Assembly: GCF_963678635.1 (NCBI RefSeq)
Contig: NC_087062.1
Location: forward strand, 55,068,473 to 55,132,472
Source: Symsagittifera roscoffensis
Taxonomy: Eukaryota; Xenacoelomorpha; Acoela; Convolutidae
Direction: 5' to 3'
DNA: 64,000 nt
Positions 33,736 to 45,008 of this stretch are shown here, piece by piece. The translations under genes and the position numbers were made by a program. Position 1 is the first letter of the stretch; each line of letters starts with the position of its first letter. A model generated the notes under the pieces. It saw nothing but the letters and a program-made list of their open reading frames with translations, was not told where the DNA came from and made no database searches.

Positions 33736-33808
33736 AGGCTTTGGACGGATTCGAACCATCGATCTCCTGTTTACGAGACAGGCGCATTAACCACTATGCT
33801 ACAAAGCC
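33736..33808 (-). tRNA. tRNA-Thr (CGT), consensus copy with terminator
   Basis: Perfect CGT body joined to a 3' flank usually seen with other isoacceptors, giving a proximal T5. The best-equipped CGT gene in the window. Confidence 0.94.
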
Positions 33809-34261
33809 TTGGAAACATGGGCTTGAGAAGAATATGAGTTTTTTTATTAAACATCTTCTGTCGCGTTTTTTTATTTAAATTTTTCATTCAGTTGTCATTT
33901 TGCGTAATAGACTTTAATTGTTTCTGTTTTGTTGCTTTTATTCTCGAGTTTTTTTGGGAAATCTTGCCTCCGCCGACCTGATCAGTAGGTTGCTCATTTC
34001 GTGTATCAGTAGGTTATCAGTAGGTTTTGTGTATCAGTAGGTTGCTCATTTCGGCAAAATTCGCGAGTAAGCATTGTATCTCGTTGTTTATTTAGAGGTT
34101 TTTATTGGCTTTTTTAAAGCAATCTCCCGTCGTAAAGATCCGCCCTTAAAACACTGGCGAAGTAGATGGCTCTGAAAAGGCTGACTTTAGTTTGTTAATT
34201 AGTAGAAGTGAAGTTAAAAAGTCTCCTCGATGTGCGGTGTTTCTGCAAGTTTATAGGCTCT

Positions 34262-34266
34262 AAAAA
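34262..34266 (-). terminator. Pol III T5 terminator
   Basis: TTTTT on minus 5 nt after the discriminator of the CGT gene at 34272. Confidence 0.78.
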
Positions 34267-34271
34267 TTTTC

Positions 34272-34344
34272 AGGCTTTGGACGGATTTGAACCATCGATC
34301 TCCTGTTTACGAGACAGGCGCATTAACCACTATGCTACAAAGCC
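34272..34344 (-). tRNA. tRNA-Thr (CGT)
   Basis: Consensus except G57 to A. The unit below it is 536 bp long because ATCAGTAGGTT is repeated in its spacer near 33981-34050. Confidence 0.92.
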
Positions 34345-34768
34345 TTGGAAACATGGTCTTGAGAAGAATATGAGTTTTTTTATTAAACATCTTCTGTCGC
34401 GTTTTTTTATTTAAATTTTTCATTCAGTTGTCATTTTGCGTAATAGACTTTAATTGTTTCTGTTTTGTTGCTTTTATTCTCGAGTTTTTTTGGGAAATCT
34501 TGCCTCCGCCGACCTGATGTTTTTTGTGTATCAGTAGGTTGCTCAATTCAGCAAAATTCGCGAGTAAGCATTGTATCTCGTTGTTTATTTAGAGGTTTTT
34601 ATCGGCTTTTTTAAAGCAATCTCCCGTCGTAAAGATCTGCCCTAAAACACTTGCGAAGTAGATGTCTCTGAAAAGGCTGACTTTAGTTTGTTAATTAGTA
34701 GAAGTGAAGTTTAAAAGTGTCCTCGACATGCGGTGTTTCTGCAAGTTTATAGGCTCTGTAAGTCTTTC

Positions 34769-34841
34769 AGGCTTCAGACGGATTCGAACCATCGATCTCC
34801 TGGTTACCAGACAGGCGCATTAACCACTATGCTACAAAGCC
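34769..34841 (-). tRNA. tRNA-Thr (GGT)
   Basis: Loop CTGGTAA reads GGT, which decodes ACC (Thr). T31/C39 is unpaired. This is the first copy upward in the window with the TGAAGCC acceptor 3' strand. No nearby T-run. Only GGT copy seen. Confidence 0.75.
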
Positions 34842-35072
34842 TTGACAAGATTCTCTTGAGAAGATTGTGAGTTTTTTTTATGTAACCATCTTTAGCATTT
34901 TCTATTTTTAAGTTTCATTAAGCTATCATTTTGCTGATTAGAGATACATTGATTCTGTTTTGTTGCTTTTATTCTCGATTTTTTGTGAGAAATCTTGCCT
35001 CTGCTGACCTGATATTTATTGTGTTTCAATAGGTCGCTCAATTCGGCAAAATTCGCTTGTACATTGCATCTC

Positions 35073-35139
35073 TTGGCGGATTCGAACCATCGATCTCCTG
35101 TTTAAAAGACAGGCGCATTAACCACTTTGCTACAAAGCC
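35073..35139 (-). pseudogene. tRNA-Thr fragment cut in the acceptor 3' strand (TTT loop)
   Basis: Thr spacer GCATCTCTT joins directly to GGCGGATTCGAACC, so the CAAAGCC strand is lost. Loop CTTTTAA reads TTT (nominal Lys). B box intact. Confidence 0.72.
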
Positions 35140-35563
35140 TTGACAAGATTCTCTTGAGAAGATTGTGAGTTTTTTTTTATGTAACCATCTTTAGCATTTT
35201 CTATTTTTAAGTTTCATTTAGCTATAATTTTGCTGATTAGAGATACATTGTTTCTGTTTTGTTGCTTTTTTTCTCGATTTTTTGTGAGAAATCTTGCCTC
35301 TGCTGACCTGATATTTATTGTGTTTCAATAGGTCGCTCAATTCGGCAAAATTCGCTTGTACATTGCATCTCTTCGTTTATTTAGAGATTTTTATCGGCTT
35401 TTTCACAGCGATCTCCAGTGGTAAAGACCTGCCTTAAATCTTTTGCAAATTAGATGGCTCTGAAAAGACTCGGACATCAGTTTTATAATTAGAAGAAGTG
35501 ACGTGTAAAAGTGTATACGACATGTAGTTGTTTAGCAAGTTTATAGGCTCTATAAGATGACTC

Positions 35564-35636
35564 AGGCTTTGGACGGATTCGAACAAGCGATCTCCTGTTT
35601 ACGAGAAGGGCGCATTAACGACTATGCTACAAAGCC
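35564..35636 (-). pseudogene. tRNA-Thr (CGT), broken anticodon stem
   Basis: C29/A41 and T30/C40, plus T-stem mismatches T52/C62 and C50/T64, and a D-loop change (AACGAC). Eroded relative of the copy at 31280. Confidence 0.65.
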
Positions 35637-36060
35637 TTGGAAATATGGCCTTGAGAAGAATATGAGTTTTTTTTTATTAAACATCTTTAGCGTTTTGTTA
35701 TTTAAATTTTCATTGAGTTATCTTTTTGTGAAATAGAGTTAGTTTGTTTCTGTTTTTTTTTTTATTCTATTCTCGATTTTTTGTGGGAAATCTTGCCTCC
35801 GCTGACCTGATGTTTATTGTGTATCAGTAGGTCGCTCAATTTGGCCAAAGTAGCGCGTAAGCATTGTATCTCGCTGTTTATTTAGAGGTTTTTATCGGCT
35901 TTTTAAAGCGATCTCCCTTCGTAAAGATCCGCCCTAAAACACTTGCGAAGTAGATGGCTTTGAAAACGCTGTCTATAGTTTGTTAATTAGTAGAAGTGAA
36001 GTTTAAAAGTCTCCTAGACTTGCGGTGTTTCTGCAAGTTTATAGGCTCTGAAAATCTTTC

Positions 36061-36133
36061 AGTCTTCAGACGGATTCGAACCGTCGATCTCCTGTTTACA
36101 AGACAGGCGCATTAACCACTGTGCTACAAAGCC
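36061..36133 (-). tRNA. tRNA-Thr (TGT), C71A variant
   Basis: A71 opposite G2, and C13/A22. T51 to C strengthens the T stem. Proximal TTTT present. Same allele at 45429 and 47896. Confidence 0.65.
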
Positions 36134-36554
36134 TTGAGCAGGTCCTCTTAAGAAGAATGTGAGTTTTTTTTTTTGTAACCATCTGTAGCGTTTTCTTATT
36201 TTAGTTTTCATTAAGTTATCATTTTGCGGATTAGAGATACATTGTTTCTGTTTTGTTGCTTTTATTCTCGTTTATTGTGGGAAACCTTGCCTCTGCTGAC
36301 CTGATGTTCATTTTGTGTCAGTAGGTCGCTCAATTCGGCATAAGTCGCGAGGAAGCATTGAATCTCGTGGTTTTTTTACAGGTTTTTACCGGCTTTTTTA
36401 AAGCGTCTCCTGTCGTAAAGATCTGCTCTAAAACACTTGCGAAGTAGATGGCTCTGAAAACGCTGACTATAGTTTGTTAATTAGTAGAAGTGAAGATTAA
36501 AAGTCTCCTCGACTTGCGGTGTTTCTGCAAGTTTATAGGCTCTGAAAATCTTTC

Positions 36555-36627
36555 AGGCTTCAGACGGATTCGCATCATCGATCTCCTGTTTACAAGACAG
36601 GCGCATTAACCACTATGCTACAAAGCA
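36555..36627 (-). pseudogene. tRNA-Thr (TGT), B-type with broken B box
   Basis: B box GATGCGAATCC (G53 to A, T55 to G) and U1/C72. TTTT present. Same allele at 48389. Confidence 0.65.
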
Positions 36628-37050
36628 TTGAGAAGGTTCTCTTGAGAAGAATTTGAGTTTGTTTTTTTTTGTAACCATCTGTAGCGTTTTCTAATTTTAA
36701 GTTTCGTTAAGTTATCTTTTTGCGGATTAGAGATACATTGTTTCTGTTTTGTTGCTTTTAATCTCGTTTTTTGTGGGAAATCTTGCCTCTGCTGACCTGA
36801 TATTCATTTTGTGTCAGTAGGTCGCTCAATTCGGCATAAGTCGCGAGAAAGCATTGAATCTCGTGGTTTTTTTACAGGTTTTTACCGGCTTTTTTAAAGC
36901 GTCTCCTGTCGTAAAGATCTGCCCTAAAACACTTGCGAAGTAGATGTCTCTGAAAAGGCTGACCTTAGTTTGTTAATTAGTAGAAGTGAAGTTTAAAAGT
37001 GTCCCCGACATGCGGTGTTTCTGCAAGTTTATAGGCTCTGTAAGTCTTTG

Positions 37051-37123
37051 AGGCTTCAGACGGATTCGAACCATCGATCTCCTGTTTACAAGACAGGCGC
37101 ATTAACCACTGTGCTACAAAGCC
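37051..37123 (-). tRNA. tRNA-Thr (TGT), A-type
   Basis: First clear A-type copy: C13/A22, wobble pairs 6-67 and 7-66, intact B box, no nearby T-run. Confidence 0.78.
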
Positions 37124-37540
37124 TTGAGAAGGTTCTCGTGAGAAGAATGTGATTTTTTTTGTAACCATCTGTAGCGTTTTCTAATTTTAATTTTCATTAA
37201 GTTATCATTTTGCGGATTAGAGATACATTGTTTCTGTTTTGTTGCTTTTGTTCTCGTTTTTTGTTGGAAACCTTGCTTCTGCTGACCTGATATTCATTTT
37301 GTGTCAGTAGGTCGCTCAATTCGGCATAAGTCGCGAGGAAGCATTGAATCTCGTGGTTTTTTTACAGGTTTTTACCGGCTTTTTTAAAGCGTCTCCTGTC
37401 GTAAAGATCTGCTCTAAAACACTTGCGAAGTAGATGGCTCTGAAAACGCTGACTATAGTTTGTTAATTAGTAGAAGTGAAGATTAAAAGTCTCCTCGACT
37501 TGCGGTGTTTCTGCAAGTTTATAGGCTCTGAAAATCTTTC

Positions 37541-37613
37541 AGGCTTCAGACGAATTCGAATCATCGATCTCCTGTTTACAAGACAGGGCCATTAACCACT
37601 ATGCTACAACGCA
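37541..37613 (-). pseudogene. tRNA-Thr (TGT), B-type with altered B box
   Basis: B box GATTCGAATTC keeps the pair 53-61 as A-T. Further changes in the D stem (GGGCCATT) and acceptor (AACGCA), plus U1/C72. Confidence 0.62.
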
Positions 37614-38034
37614 TTGAGAAGGTTCTCTTGAGAAGAATTTGAGTTTGTTTTTTTTGTAACCATCTGTAGCGTTTTCTAATTTTAAGTTTCGTTATGTTTC
37701 TTTTTGAGGATTATAGATACATTGTTTCTGTTTTGTTGCTTTTATTCTCGTTTTTTGTGGGAAATCTTGCCTCTGCTGACCTGATATTCATTTTGTGTCA
37801 GTAGGTCGCTCAATTCGGCATAAGTCGCGAGAAATCATTGAATCTCGTGGTTTTTTTACAGGTTTTTACCGGCTTTTTTAAAGCGTCTCCTGTCGTAAAG
37901 ATCTGCCCTAAAACACTTGCGAAGTAGATGTCTCTGAAAAGGCTGACTTTAGTTTGTTAATTAGTAGTAGTGAAGTTTAAAAGTGTCCTCGACATGCGGT
38001 GTTTCTGCAAGTTTATAGGCTCTGTAAGTCTTTC

Positions 38035-38107
38035 AGGCTTCAGACGGATTCGAACCATCGATCTCCTGTTTACAAGACAGGCGCATTAACCACTGTGCTA
38101 CAAAGCC
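38035..38107 (-). tRNA. tRNA-Thr (TGT), A-type
   Basis: Standard A-type sequence, starting the highly regular part of the array. Confidence 0.78.
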
Positions 38108-38525
38108 TTGAGAAGGTTCTCTTGAGAAGAATGTGAGTTTTTTTTGTAACCATCTGTAGCGTTTTCTAATTTTAATTTTCATTAAGTTATCATTTTGCGG
38201 ATTAGAGATACATTGTTTCTGTTTTGTTGCTTTTGTTCTCGTTTTTTGTTGGAAACCTTGCCTCTGCTGACCTGATATTCATTTTGTGTCAGTAGGTCGC
38301 TCAATTCGGCATAAGTCGCGTGGAAGCATTGAATATCGTGGTTTTTTTACAGGTTTTTACCGGCTTTTTTAAAGCGTCTCCTGTCGTAAAGATCTGCTCT
38401 AAAACACTTGCGAAGTAGATGGCTCTGAAAACGCTGACTATAGTTTGTTAATTAGTAGAATTGAAGTTTAAAAGTCTCCTCGACTTGCGGTGTTTCTGCA
38501 AGTTTATAGGCTCTGAAAATCTTTC

Positions 38526-38598
38526 AGGCTTCAGACGGATTCGAACCATCGACCTCCTGTTTACAAGACAGGCGCATTAACCACTATGCTACAAAGCA
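38526..38598 (-). tRNA. tRNA-Thr (TGT), B-type
   Basis: U1/C72 is the only unpaired position. D stem and B box intact, A46-region change GACCTCC. Proximal TTTT. Confidence 0.76.
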
Positions 38599-39017
38599 TT
38601 GAGAAGGTTCTCTTGAGAAGAATTTGAGTTTGTTTTTTTGTAACCATCTGTAGCGTTTTCTAATTTTAAGTTTCGTTATGTTTCTTTTTGAGGATTAGAG
38701 ATACATTGTTTCTGTTTTGTTGCTTTTATTCTCGTTTTTTGTGGGAAATCTTGCCTCTGCTGACCTGATATTCATTTTGTGTCAGTAGGTCGCTCAATTC
38801 GGCATAAGTCGCGAGAAAGCATTGAATCTCGTGGTTTTTTACAGGTTTTTACCGGCTTTTTTAAAGCGTCTCCTGTCGTAAAGATCTGCCCTAAAACACT
38901 TGCGAAGTAGATGTCTCTGAAAAGGCTGACTTTAGTTTGTTAATTAGTAGTAGTGAAGTTTAAAAGTGTCCTCGACATGCGGTGTTTCTGCAAGTTTATA
39001 GGCTCTGTAAGTCTTTC

Positions 39018-39090
39018 AGGCTTCAGACGGATTCGAACCATCGATCTCCTGTTTACAAGACAGGCGCATTAACCACTGTGCTACAAAGCC
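39018..39090 (-). tRNA. tRNA-Thr (TGT), A-type
   Basis: Standard A-type. Followed upward by another A-type, breaking the A/B alternation. Confidence 0.78.
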
Positions 39091-39509
39091 TTGAGAAAGT
39101 TCTCTTGAGAAGAATGTGAGTTTTTTTTTGTAACCATCTGTAGCGTTTTCTAATTTTAATTTTCATTAAGTTATCATTTTGCGGATTAGAGATACATTGT
39201 TTCTGTTTTGTTGCTTTTATTCTCGTTTTTTGTGGGAAATCTTGCCTCTGCTGACCTGATATTCATTTTGTGTCAGTAGGTCGCTCAATTCGGCATAAGT
39301 CGCGAGAAAGCATTGAATCTCGTGGTTTTTTTACAGGTTTTTACCGGCTTTTTTAAAGCGTCTCCTGTCGTAAAGATCTGCACTAAAACACTTGCGAAGT
39401 AGATGTCTCTGAAAAGGCTGACTTTAGTTTGTTAATTAGTAGTAGTGAAGTTTAAAAGTGTCCTCGACATGCGGTGTTTCTGCAAGTTTATAGGCTCTGT
39501 AAGTCTTTC

Positions 39510-39582
39510 AGGCTTCAGACGGATTCGAACCATCGATCTCCTGTTTACAAGACAGGCGCATTAACCACTGTGCTACAAAGCC
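39510..39582 (-). tRNA. tRNA-Thr (TGT), A-type
   Basis: Second of an A-A pair; mature sequence identical to the copy at 39018. Confidence 0.78.
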
Positions 39583-40001
39583 TTGAGAAGGTTCTCTTGA
39601 GAAGAATGTGAGTTTTTTTTGTAACCATCTGTAGCGTTTTCTAATTTTAATTTTCATTAAGTTATCATTTTGCGGATTAGAGATACATTGTTTCTGTTTT
39701 GTTGCTTTTGTTCTCGTTTTTTGTTGGAAACCTTGCCTCTGCTGACCTGATATTCATTTTGTGTCAGTAGGTCGCTCAATTCGGCATAAGTCGCGTGGAA
39801 GCATTGAATATCGTGGTTTTTTTTACAGGTTTTTACCGGCTTTTTTAAAGCGTCTCCTGTCGTAAAGATCTGCTCTAAAACACTTGCGAAGTAGATGGCT
39901 CTGAAAACGCTGACTATAGTTTGTTAATTAGTAGAATTGAAGTTTAAAAGTCTCCTCGACTTGCGGTGTTTCTGCAAGTTTATAGGCTCTGAAAATCTTT
40001 C

Positions 40002-40074
40002 AGGCTTCAGACGGATTCGAACCATCGACCTCCTGTTTACAAGACAGGCGCATTAACCACTATGCTACAAAGCA
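40002..40074 (-). tRNA. tRNA-Thr (TGT), B-type
   Basis: Identical to the B-type at 38526; spacer above carries TTTGATTTTTT. Confidence 0.76.
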
Positions 40075-40494
40075 TTGAGAAGGTTCTCTTGAGAAGAATG
40101 TGAGTTTGATTTTTTTGTAACCATCTGTAGCGTTTTCTAATTTTAAGTTTCATTAAGTTATCTTTTTGCGGATTAGAGATACATTGTTTCTGTTTTGTTG
40201 CTTTTGTTCTCGTTTTTTGTTGGAAACCTTGCCTCTGCTGACCTGATATTCATTTTGTGTCAGTAGGTCGCTCAATTCGGCATAAGTCGCGAGGAAGCAT
40301 TGAATCTCGTGTTTTTTACAGGTTTTTACCGGCTTTTTTAAAGCGTCTCCTGTCGTAAAGATCTGCACTAAAACACTTGCGAAGTAGATGTCTCTGAAAA
40401 GGCTGACTTTAGTTTGTTAATTAGTAGTAGTGAAGTTTAAAAGTGTCCTCGACATGCGGTGTTTCTGCAAGTTTATAGGCTCTGTAAGTCTTTC

Positions 40495-40567
40495 AGGCTT
40501 CAGACGGATTCGAACCATCGATCTCCTGTTTACAAGACAGGCGCATTAACCACTGTGCTACAAAGCC
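40495..40567 (-). tRNA. tRNA-Thr (TGT), A-type
   Basis: Standard A-type in the position of the six-unit repeat that recurs at 43452. Confidence 0.78.
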
Positions 40568-40986
40568 TTGAGAAGGTTCTCTTGAGAAGAATGTGAGTTT
40601 TTTTTTGTAACCATCTGTAGCGTTTTCTAATTTTAATTTTCATTAAGTTATCATTTTGCGGATTAGAGATACATTGTTTCTGTTTTGTTGCTTTTATTCT
40701 CGTTTTTTGTGGGAAATCTTGCCTCTGCTGACCTGATATTCATTTTGTGTCAGTAGGTCGCTCAATTCGGCATAAGTCGCGAGAAAGCATTGAATCTCGT
40801 GGTTTTTTTACAGGTTTTTACCGGCTTTTTTAAAGCGTCTCCTGTCGTAAAGATCTGCACTAAAACACTTGCGAAGTAGATGTCTCTGAAAAGGCTGACT
40901 TTAGTTTGTTAATTAGTAGTAGTGAAGTTTAAAAGTGTCCTCGACATGCGGTGTTTCTGCAAGTTTATAGGCTCTGTAAGTCTTTC

Positions 40987-41059
40987 AGGCTTCAGACGGA
41001 TTCGAACCATCGATCTCCTGTTTACAAGACAGGCGCATTAACCACTATGCTACAAAGCA
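40987..41059 (-). tRNA. tRNA-Thr (TGT), A/B hybrid
   Basis: The 3' flank and 44-48 region are A-type (CTGTAAG, GATCTCC), while the 5' part is B-type (CACTATG, AAAGCATTG). The exchange point lies inside the tRNA. It has U1/C72 and no nearby T-run, combining both defects. Confidence 0.75.
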
Positions 41060-41481
41060 TTGAGAAGGTTCTCTTGAGAAGAATTTGAGTTTGTTTTTTT
41101 TGTAACCATCTGTAGCGTTTTCTAATTTTAAGTTTCGTTATGTTTCTTTTTGAGGATTAGAGATACATTGTTTCTGTTTTGTTGCTTTTGTTCTCGTTTT
41201 TTGTTGGAAACCTTGCCTCTGCTGACCTGATATTCATTTTGTGTCAGTAGGTCGCTCAATTCGGCATAAGTCGCGTGGAAGCATTGAATATCGTGGTTTT
41301 TTTTACAGGTTTTTACCGGCTTTTTTAAAGCGTCTCCTGTCGTAAAGATCTGCTCTAAAACACTTGCGAAGTAGATGGCTCTGAAAACGCTGACTATAGT
41401 TTGTTAATTAGTAGAATTGAAGTTTAAAAGTCTCCTCGACTTGCGGTGTTTCTGCAAGTTTATAGGCTCTGAAAATCTTTC

Positions 41482-41554
41482 AGGCTTCAGACGGATTCGA
41501 ACCATCGACCTCCTGTTTACAAGACAGGCGCATTAACCACTATGCTACAAAGCA
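41482..41554 (-). tRNA. tRNA-Thr (TGT), B-type
   Basis: 2956-bp counterpart of 38526. Confidence 0.76.
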
Positions 41555-41974
41555 TTGAGAAGGTTCTCTTGAGAAGAATTTGAGTTTGTTTTTTTTGTAA
41601 CCATCTGTAGCGTTTTCTAATTTTAAGTTTCGTTATGTTTCTTTTTGAGGATTAGAGATACATTGTTTCTGTTTTGTTGCTTTTATTCTCGTTTTTTGTG
41701 GGAAATCTTGCCTCTGCTGACCTGATATTCATTTTGTGTCAGTAGGTCGCTCAATTCGGCATAAGTCGCGAGAAAGCATTGAATCTCGTGGTTTTTTACA
41801 GGTTTTTACCGGCTTTTTTAAAGCGTCTCCTGTCGTAAAGATCTGCCCTAAAACACTTGCGAAGTAGATGTCTCTGAAAAGGCTGACTTTAGTTTGTTAA
41901 TTAGTAGTAGTGAAGTTTAAAAGTGTCCTCGACATGCGGTGTTTCTGCAAGTTTATAGGCTCTGTAAGTCTTTC

Positions 41975-42047
41975 AGGCTTCAGACGGATTCGAACCATCG
42001 ATCTCCTGTTTACAAGACAGGCGCATTAACCACTGTGCTACAAAGCC
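41975..42047 (-). tRNA. tRNA-Thr (TGT), A-type
   Basis: Counterpart of 39018. Confidence 0.78.
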
Positions 42048-42466
42048 TTGAGAAAGTTCTCTTGAGAAGAATGTGAGTTTTTTTTTGTAACCATCTGTAG
42101 CGTTTTCTAATTTTAATTTTCATTAAGTTATCATTTTGCGGATTAGAGATACATTGTTTCTGTTTTGTTGCTTTTATTCTCGTTTTTTGTGGGAAATCTT
42201 GCCTCTGCTGACCTGATATTCATTTTGTGTCAGTAGGTCGCTCAATTCGGCATAAGTCGCGAGAAAGCATTGAATCTCGTGGTTTTTTTACAGGTTTTTA
42301 CCGGCTTTTTTAAAGCGTCTCCTGTCGTAAAGATCTGCACTAAAACACTTGCGAAGTAGATGTCTCTGAAAAGGCTGACTTTAGTTTGTTAATTAGTAGT
42401 AGTGAAGTTTAAAAGTGTCCTCGACATGCGGTGTTTCTGCAAGTTTATAGGCTCTGTAAGTCTTTC

Positions 42467-42539
42467 AGGCTTCAGACGGATTCGAACCATCGATCTCCTG
42501 TTTACAAGACAGGCGCATTAACCACTGTGCTACAAAGCC
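42467..42539 (-). tRNA. tRNA-Thr (TGT), A-type
   Basis: Counterpart of 39510. Confidence 0.78.
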
Positions 42540-42958
42540 TTGAGAAGGTTCTCTTGAGAAGAATGTGAGTTTTTTTTGTAACCATCTGTAGCGTTTTCTA
42601 ATTTTAATTTTCATTAAGTTATCATTTTGCGGATTAGAGATACATTGTTTCTGTTTTGTTGCTTTTGTTCTCGTTTTTTGTTGGAAACCTTGCCTCTGCT
42701 GACCTGATATTCATTTTGTGTCAGTAGGTCGCTCAATTCGGCATAAGTCGCGTGGAAGCATTGAATATCGTGGTTTTTTTTACAGGTTTTTACCGGCTTT
42801 TTTAAAGCGTCTCCTGTCGTAAAGATCTGCTCTAAAACACTTGCGAAGTAGATGGCTCTGAAAACGCTGACTATAGTTTGTTAATTAGTAGAATTGAAGT
42901 TTAAAAGTCTCCTCGACTTGCGGTGTTTCTGCAAGTTTATAGGCTCTGAAAATCTTTC

Positions 42959-43031
42959 AGGCTTCAGACGGATTCGAACCATCGACCTCCTGTTTACAAG
43001 ACAGGCGCATTAACCACTATGCTACAAAGCA
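42959..43031 (-). tRNA. tRNA-Thr (TGT), B-type
   Basis: Counterpart of 40002. Confidence 0.76.
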
Positions 43032-43451
43032 TTGAGAAGGTTCTCTTGAGAAGAATGTGAGTTTGATTTTTTTGTAACCATCTGTAGCGTTTTCTAATTT
43101 TAAGTTTCATTAAGTTATCTTTTTGCGGATTAGAGATACATTGTTTCTGTTTTGTTGCTTTTGTTCTCGTTTTTTGTTGGAAACCTTGCCTCTGCTGACC
43201 TGATATTCATTTTGTGTCAGTAGGTCGCTCAATTCGGCATAAGTCGCGAGGAAGCATTGAATCTCGTGTTTTTTACAGGTTTTTACCGGCTTTTTTAAAG
43301 CGTCTCCTGTCGTAAAGATCTGCACTAAAACACTTGCGAAGTAGATGTCTCTGAAAAGGCTGACTTTAGTTTGTTAATTAGTAGTAGTGAAGTTTAAAAG
43401 TGTCCTCGACATGCGGTGTTTCTGCAAGTTTATAGGCTCTGTAAGTCTTTC

Positions 43452-43524
43452 AGGCTTCAGACGGATTCGAACCATCGATCTCCTGTTTACAAGACAGGCG
43501 CATTAACCACTGTGCTACAAAGCC
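43452..43524 (-). tRNA. tRNA-Thr (TGT), A-type
   Basis: Counterpart of 40495. Confidence 0.78.
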
Positions 43525-43943
43525 TTGAGAAGGTTCTCTTGAGAAGAATGTGAGTTTTTTTTTGTAACCATCTGTAGCGTTTTCTAATTTTAATTTTCAT
43601 TAAGTTATCATTTTGCGGATTAGAGATACATTGTTTCTGTTTTGTTGCTTTTGTTCTCGATTTTTGTTGGAAACCTTGCCTCTGCTGACCTGATATTCAT
43701 TTTGTGTCAGTAGGTCGCTCAATTCGGCATAAGTCGCGAGGAAGCATTGAATCTCGTGGTTTTTTTACAGGTTTTTACCGGCTTTTTTAAAGCGTCTCCT
43801 GTCGTAAAGATCTGCTCTAAAACACTTGCGAAGTAGATGGCTCTGAAAACGCTGACTATAGTTTGTTAATTAGTAGAATTGAAGTTTAAAAGTCTCCTCG
43901 ACTTGCGGTGTTTCTGCAAGTTTATAGGCTCTGAAAATCTTTC

Positions 43944-44016
43944 AGGCTTCAGACGGATTCGAACCATCGACCTCCTGTTTACAAGACAGGCGCATTAACC
44001 ACTATGCTACAAAGCA
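43944..44016 (-). tRNA. tRNA-Thr (TGT), B-type
   Basis: Pure B-type where the hybrid stands in the lower repeat copy (40987), so the two six-unit copies differ here. Confidence 0.76.
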
Positions 44017-44439
44017 TTGAGAAGGTTCTCTTGAGAAGAATGTGAGTTTGATTTTTTTGTAACCATCTGTAGCGTTTTCTAATTTTAAGTTTCATTAAGT
44101 TATCTTTTTGCGGATTAGAGATACATTGTTTCTGTTTTGTTGCTTTTATTCTCGTTTTTTGTGGGAAATCTTGCCTCTGCTGACCTGATATTCATTTTGT
44201 GTCAGTAGGTCGCTCAATTCGGCATAAGTCGCGAGAAAGCATTGAATCTCGTGGTTTTTTTACAGGTTTTTACCGGCTTTTTTAAAGCAATCTCCCGTCG
44301 TAAAGATCTGCCCTAAAACACTTGCGAAGTAGATGTCTCTGAAAAGGCTGACTTTAGTTTGTTAATTAGTAGAAGTGAAGTTTAAAAGTGTCCTCGACAT
44401 GCGGTGTTTCTGCAAGTTTATAGGCTCTGTAAGTCTTTC

Positions 44440-44512
44440 AGGCTTCAGACGGATTCGAACCATCGATCTCCTGTTTACAAGACAGGCGCATTAACCACTA
44501 TGCTACAAAGCC
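44440..44512 (-). tRNA. tRNA-Thr (TGT), intact 5' half
   Basis: A-type 3' part but T13-A22 and G1-C72 restored, so every position pairs (6-67 and 7-66 by wobble). No nearby T-run. Confidence 0.84.
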
Positions 44513-44935
44513 TTGACAAGATTCTCTTGAGAAGATTGTGAGTTTTTTTTATGTAACCATCTTTAGCATTTTCTATTTTTAAGTTTCATTAAGCTATCAT
44601 TTTGCTGATTAGAGATACATTGTTTCTGTTTTGTTGCTTTTATTCTCGATTTTTTGTGAGAAATCTTGCCTCTGCTGACCTGATATTTATTGTGTTTCAA
44701 TAGGTCGCTCAATTCGGCAAAATTCGCTTGTACATTGCATCTCTTCGTTTATTTAGAGATTTTTATCGGCTTTTTCACAGCGATCTCCAGTGGTAAAGAC
44801 CTGCCTTAAATCTTTTGCGAAGTACATGGCTCTGAAAAGACTTCGACATCAGTTTTATAACTAGAAGAAGTGACGTGTAAAAGTGTATTCGACATGTAGT
44901 TGTTTAGCAAGTTTATAGGCTCTATAAGATGACTC

Positions 44936-45008
44936 AGGCTTTGGACGGATTCGAACAAGCGATCTCCTGTTTACGAGACAGGCGCATTAACCACTATGCT
45001 ACAAAGCC
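44936..45008 (-). tRNA. tRNA-Thr (CGT), T-stem mismatches
   Basis: T52/C62 and C50/T64; perfect acceptor and anticodon stem. An isolated CGT copy among TGT units. C-flank. Confidence 0.66.

Larger units (their letters stand above)
38060..43980 (-). repeat. six-unit higher-order repeat, period 2957 bp, two copies
   Basis: tRNAs at 38526, 39018, 39510, 40002 and 40495 recur 2956-2957 bp higher at 41482, 41975, 42467, 42959 and 43452. The spacers carry the same private changes (for example CGAATATCG and a TTGATTTTTT flank). Ends are approximate. Confidence 0.87.
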
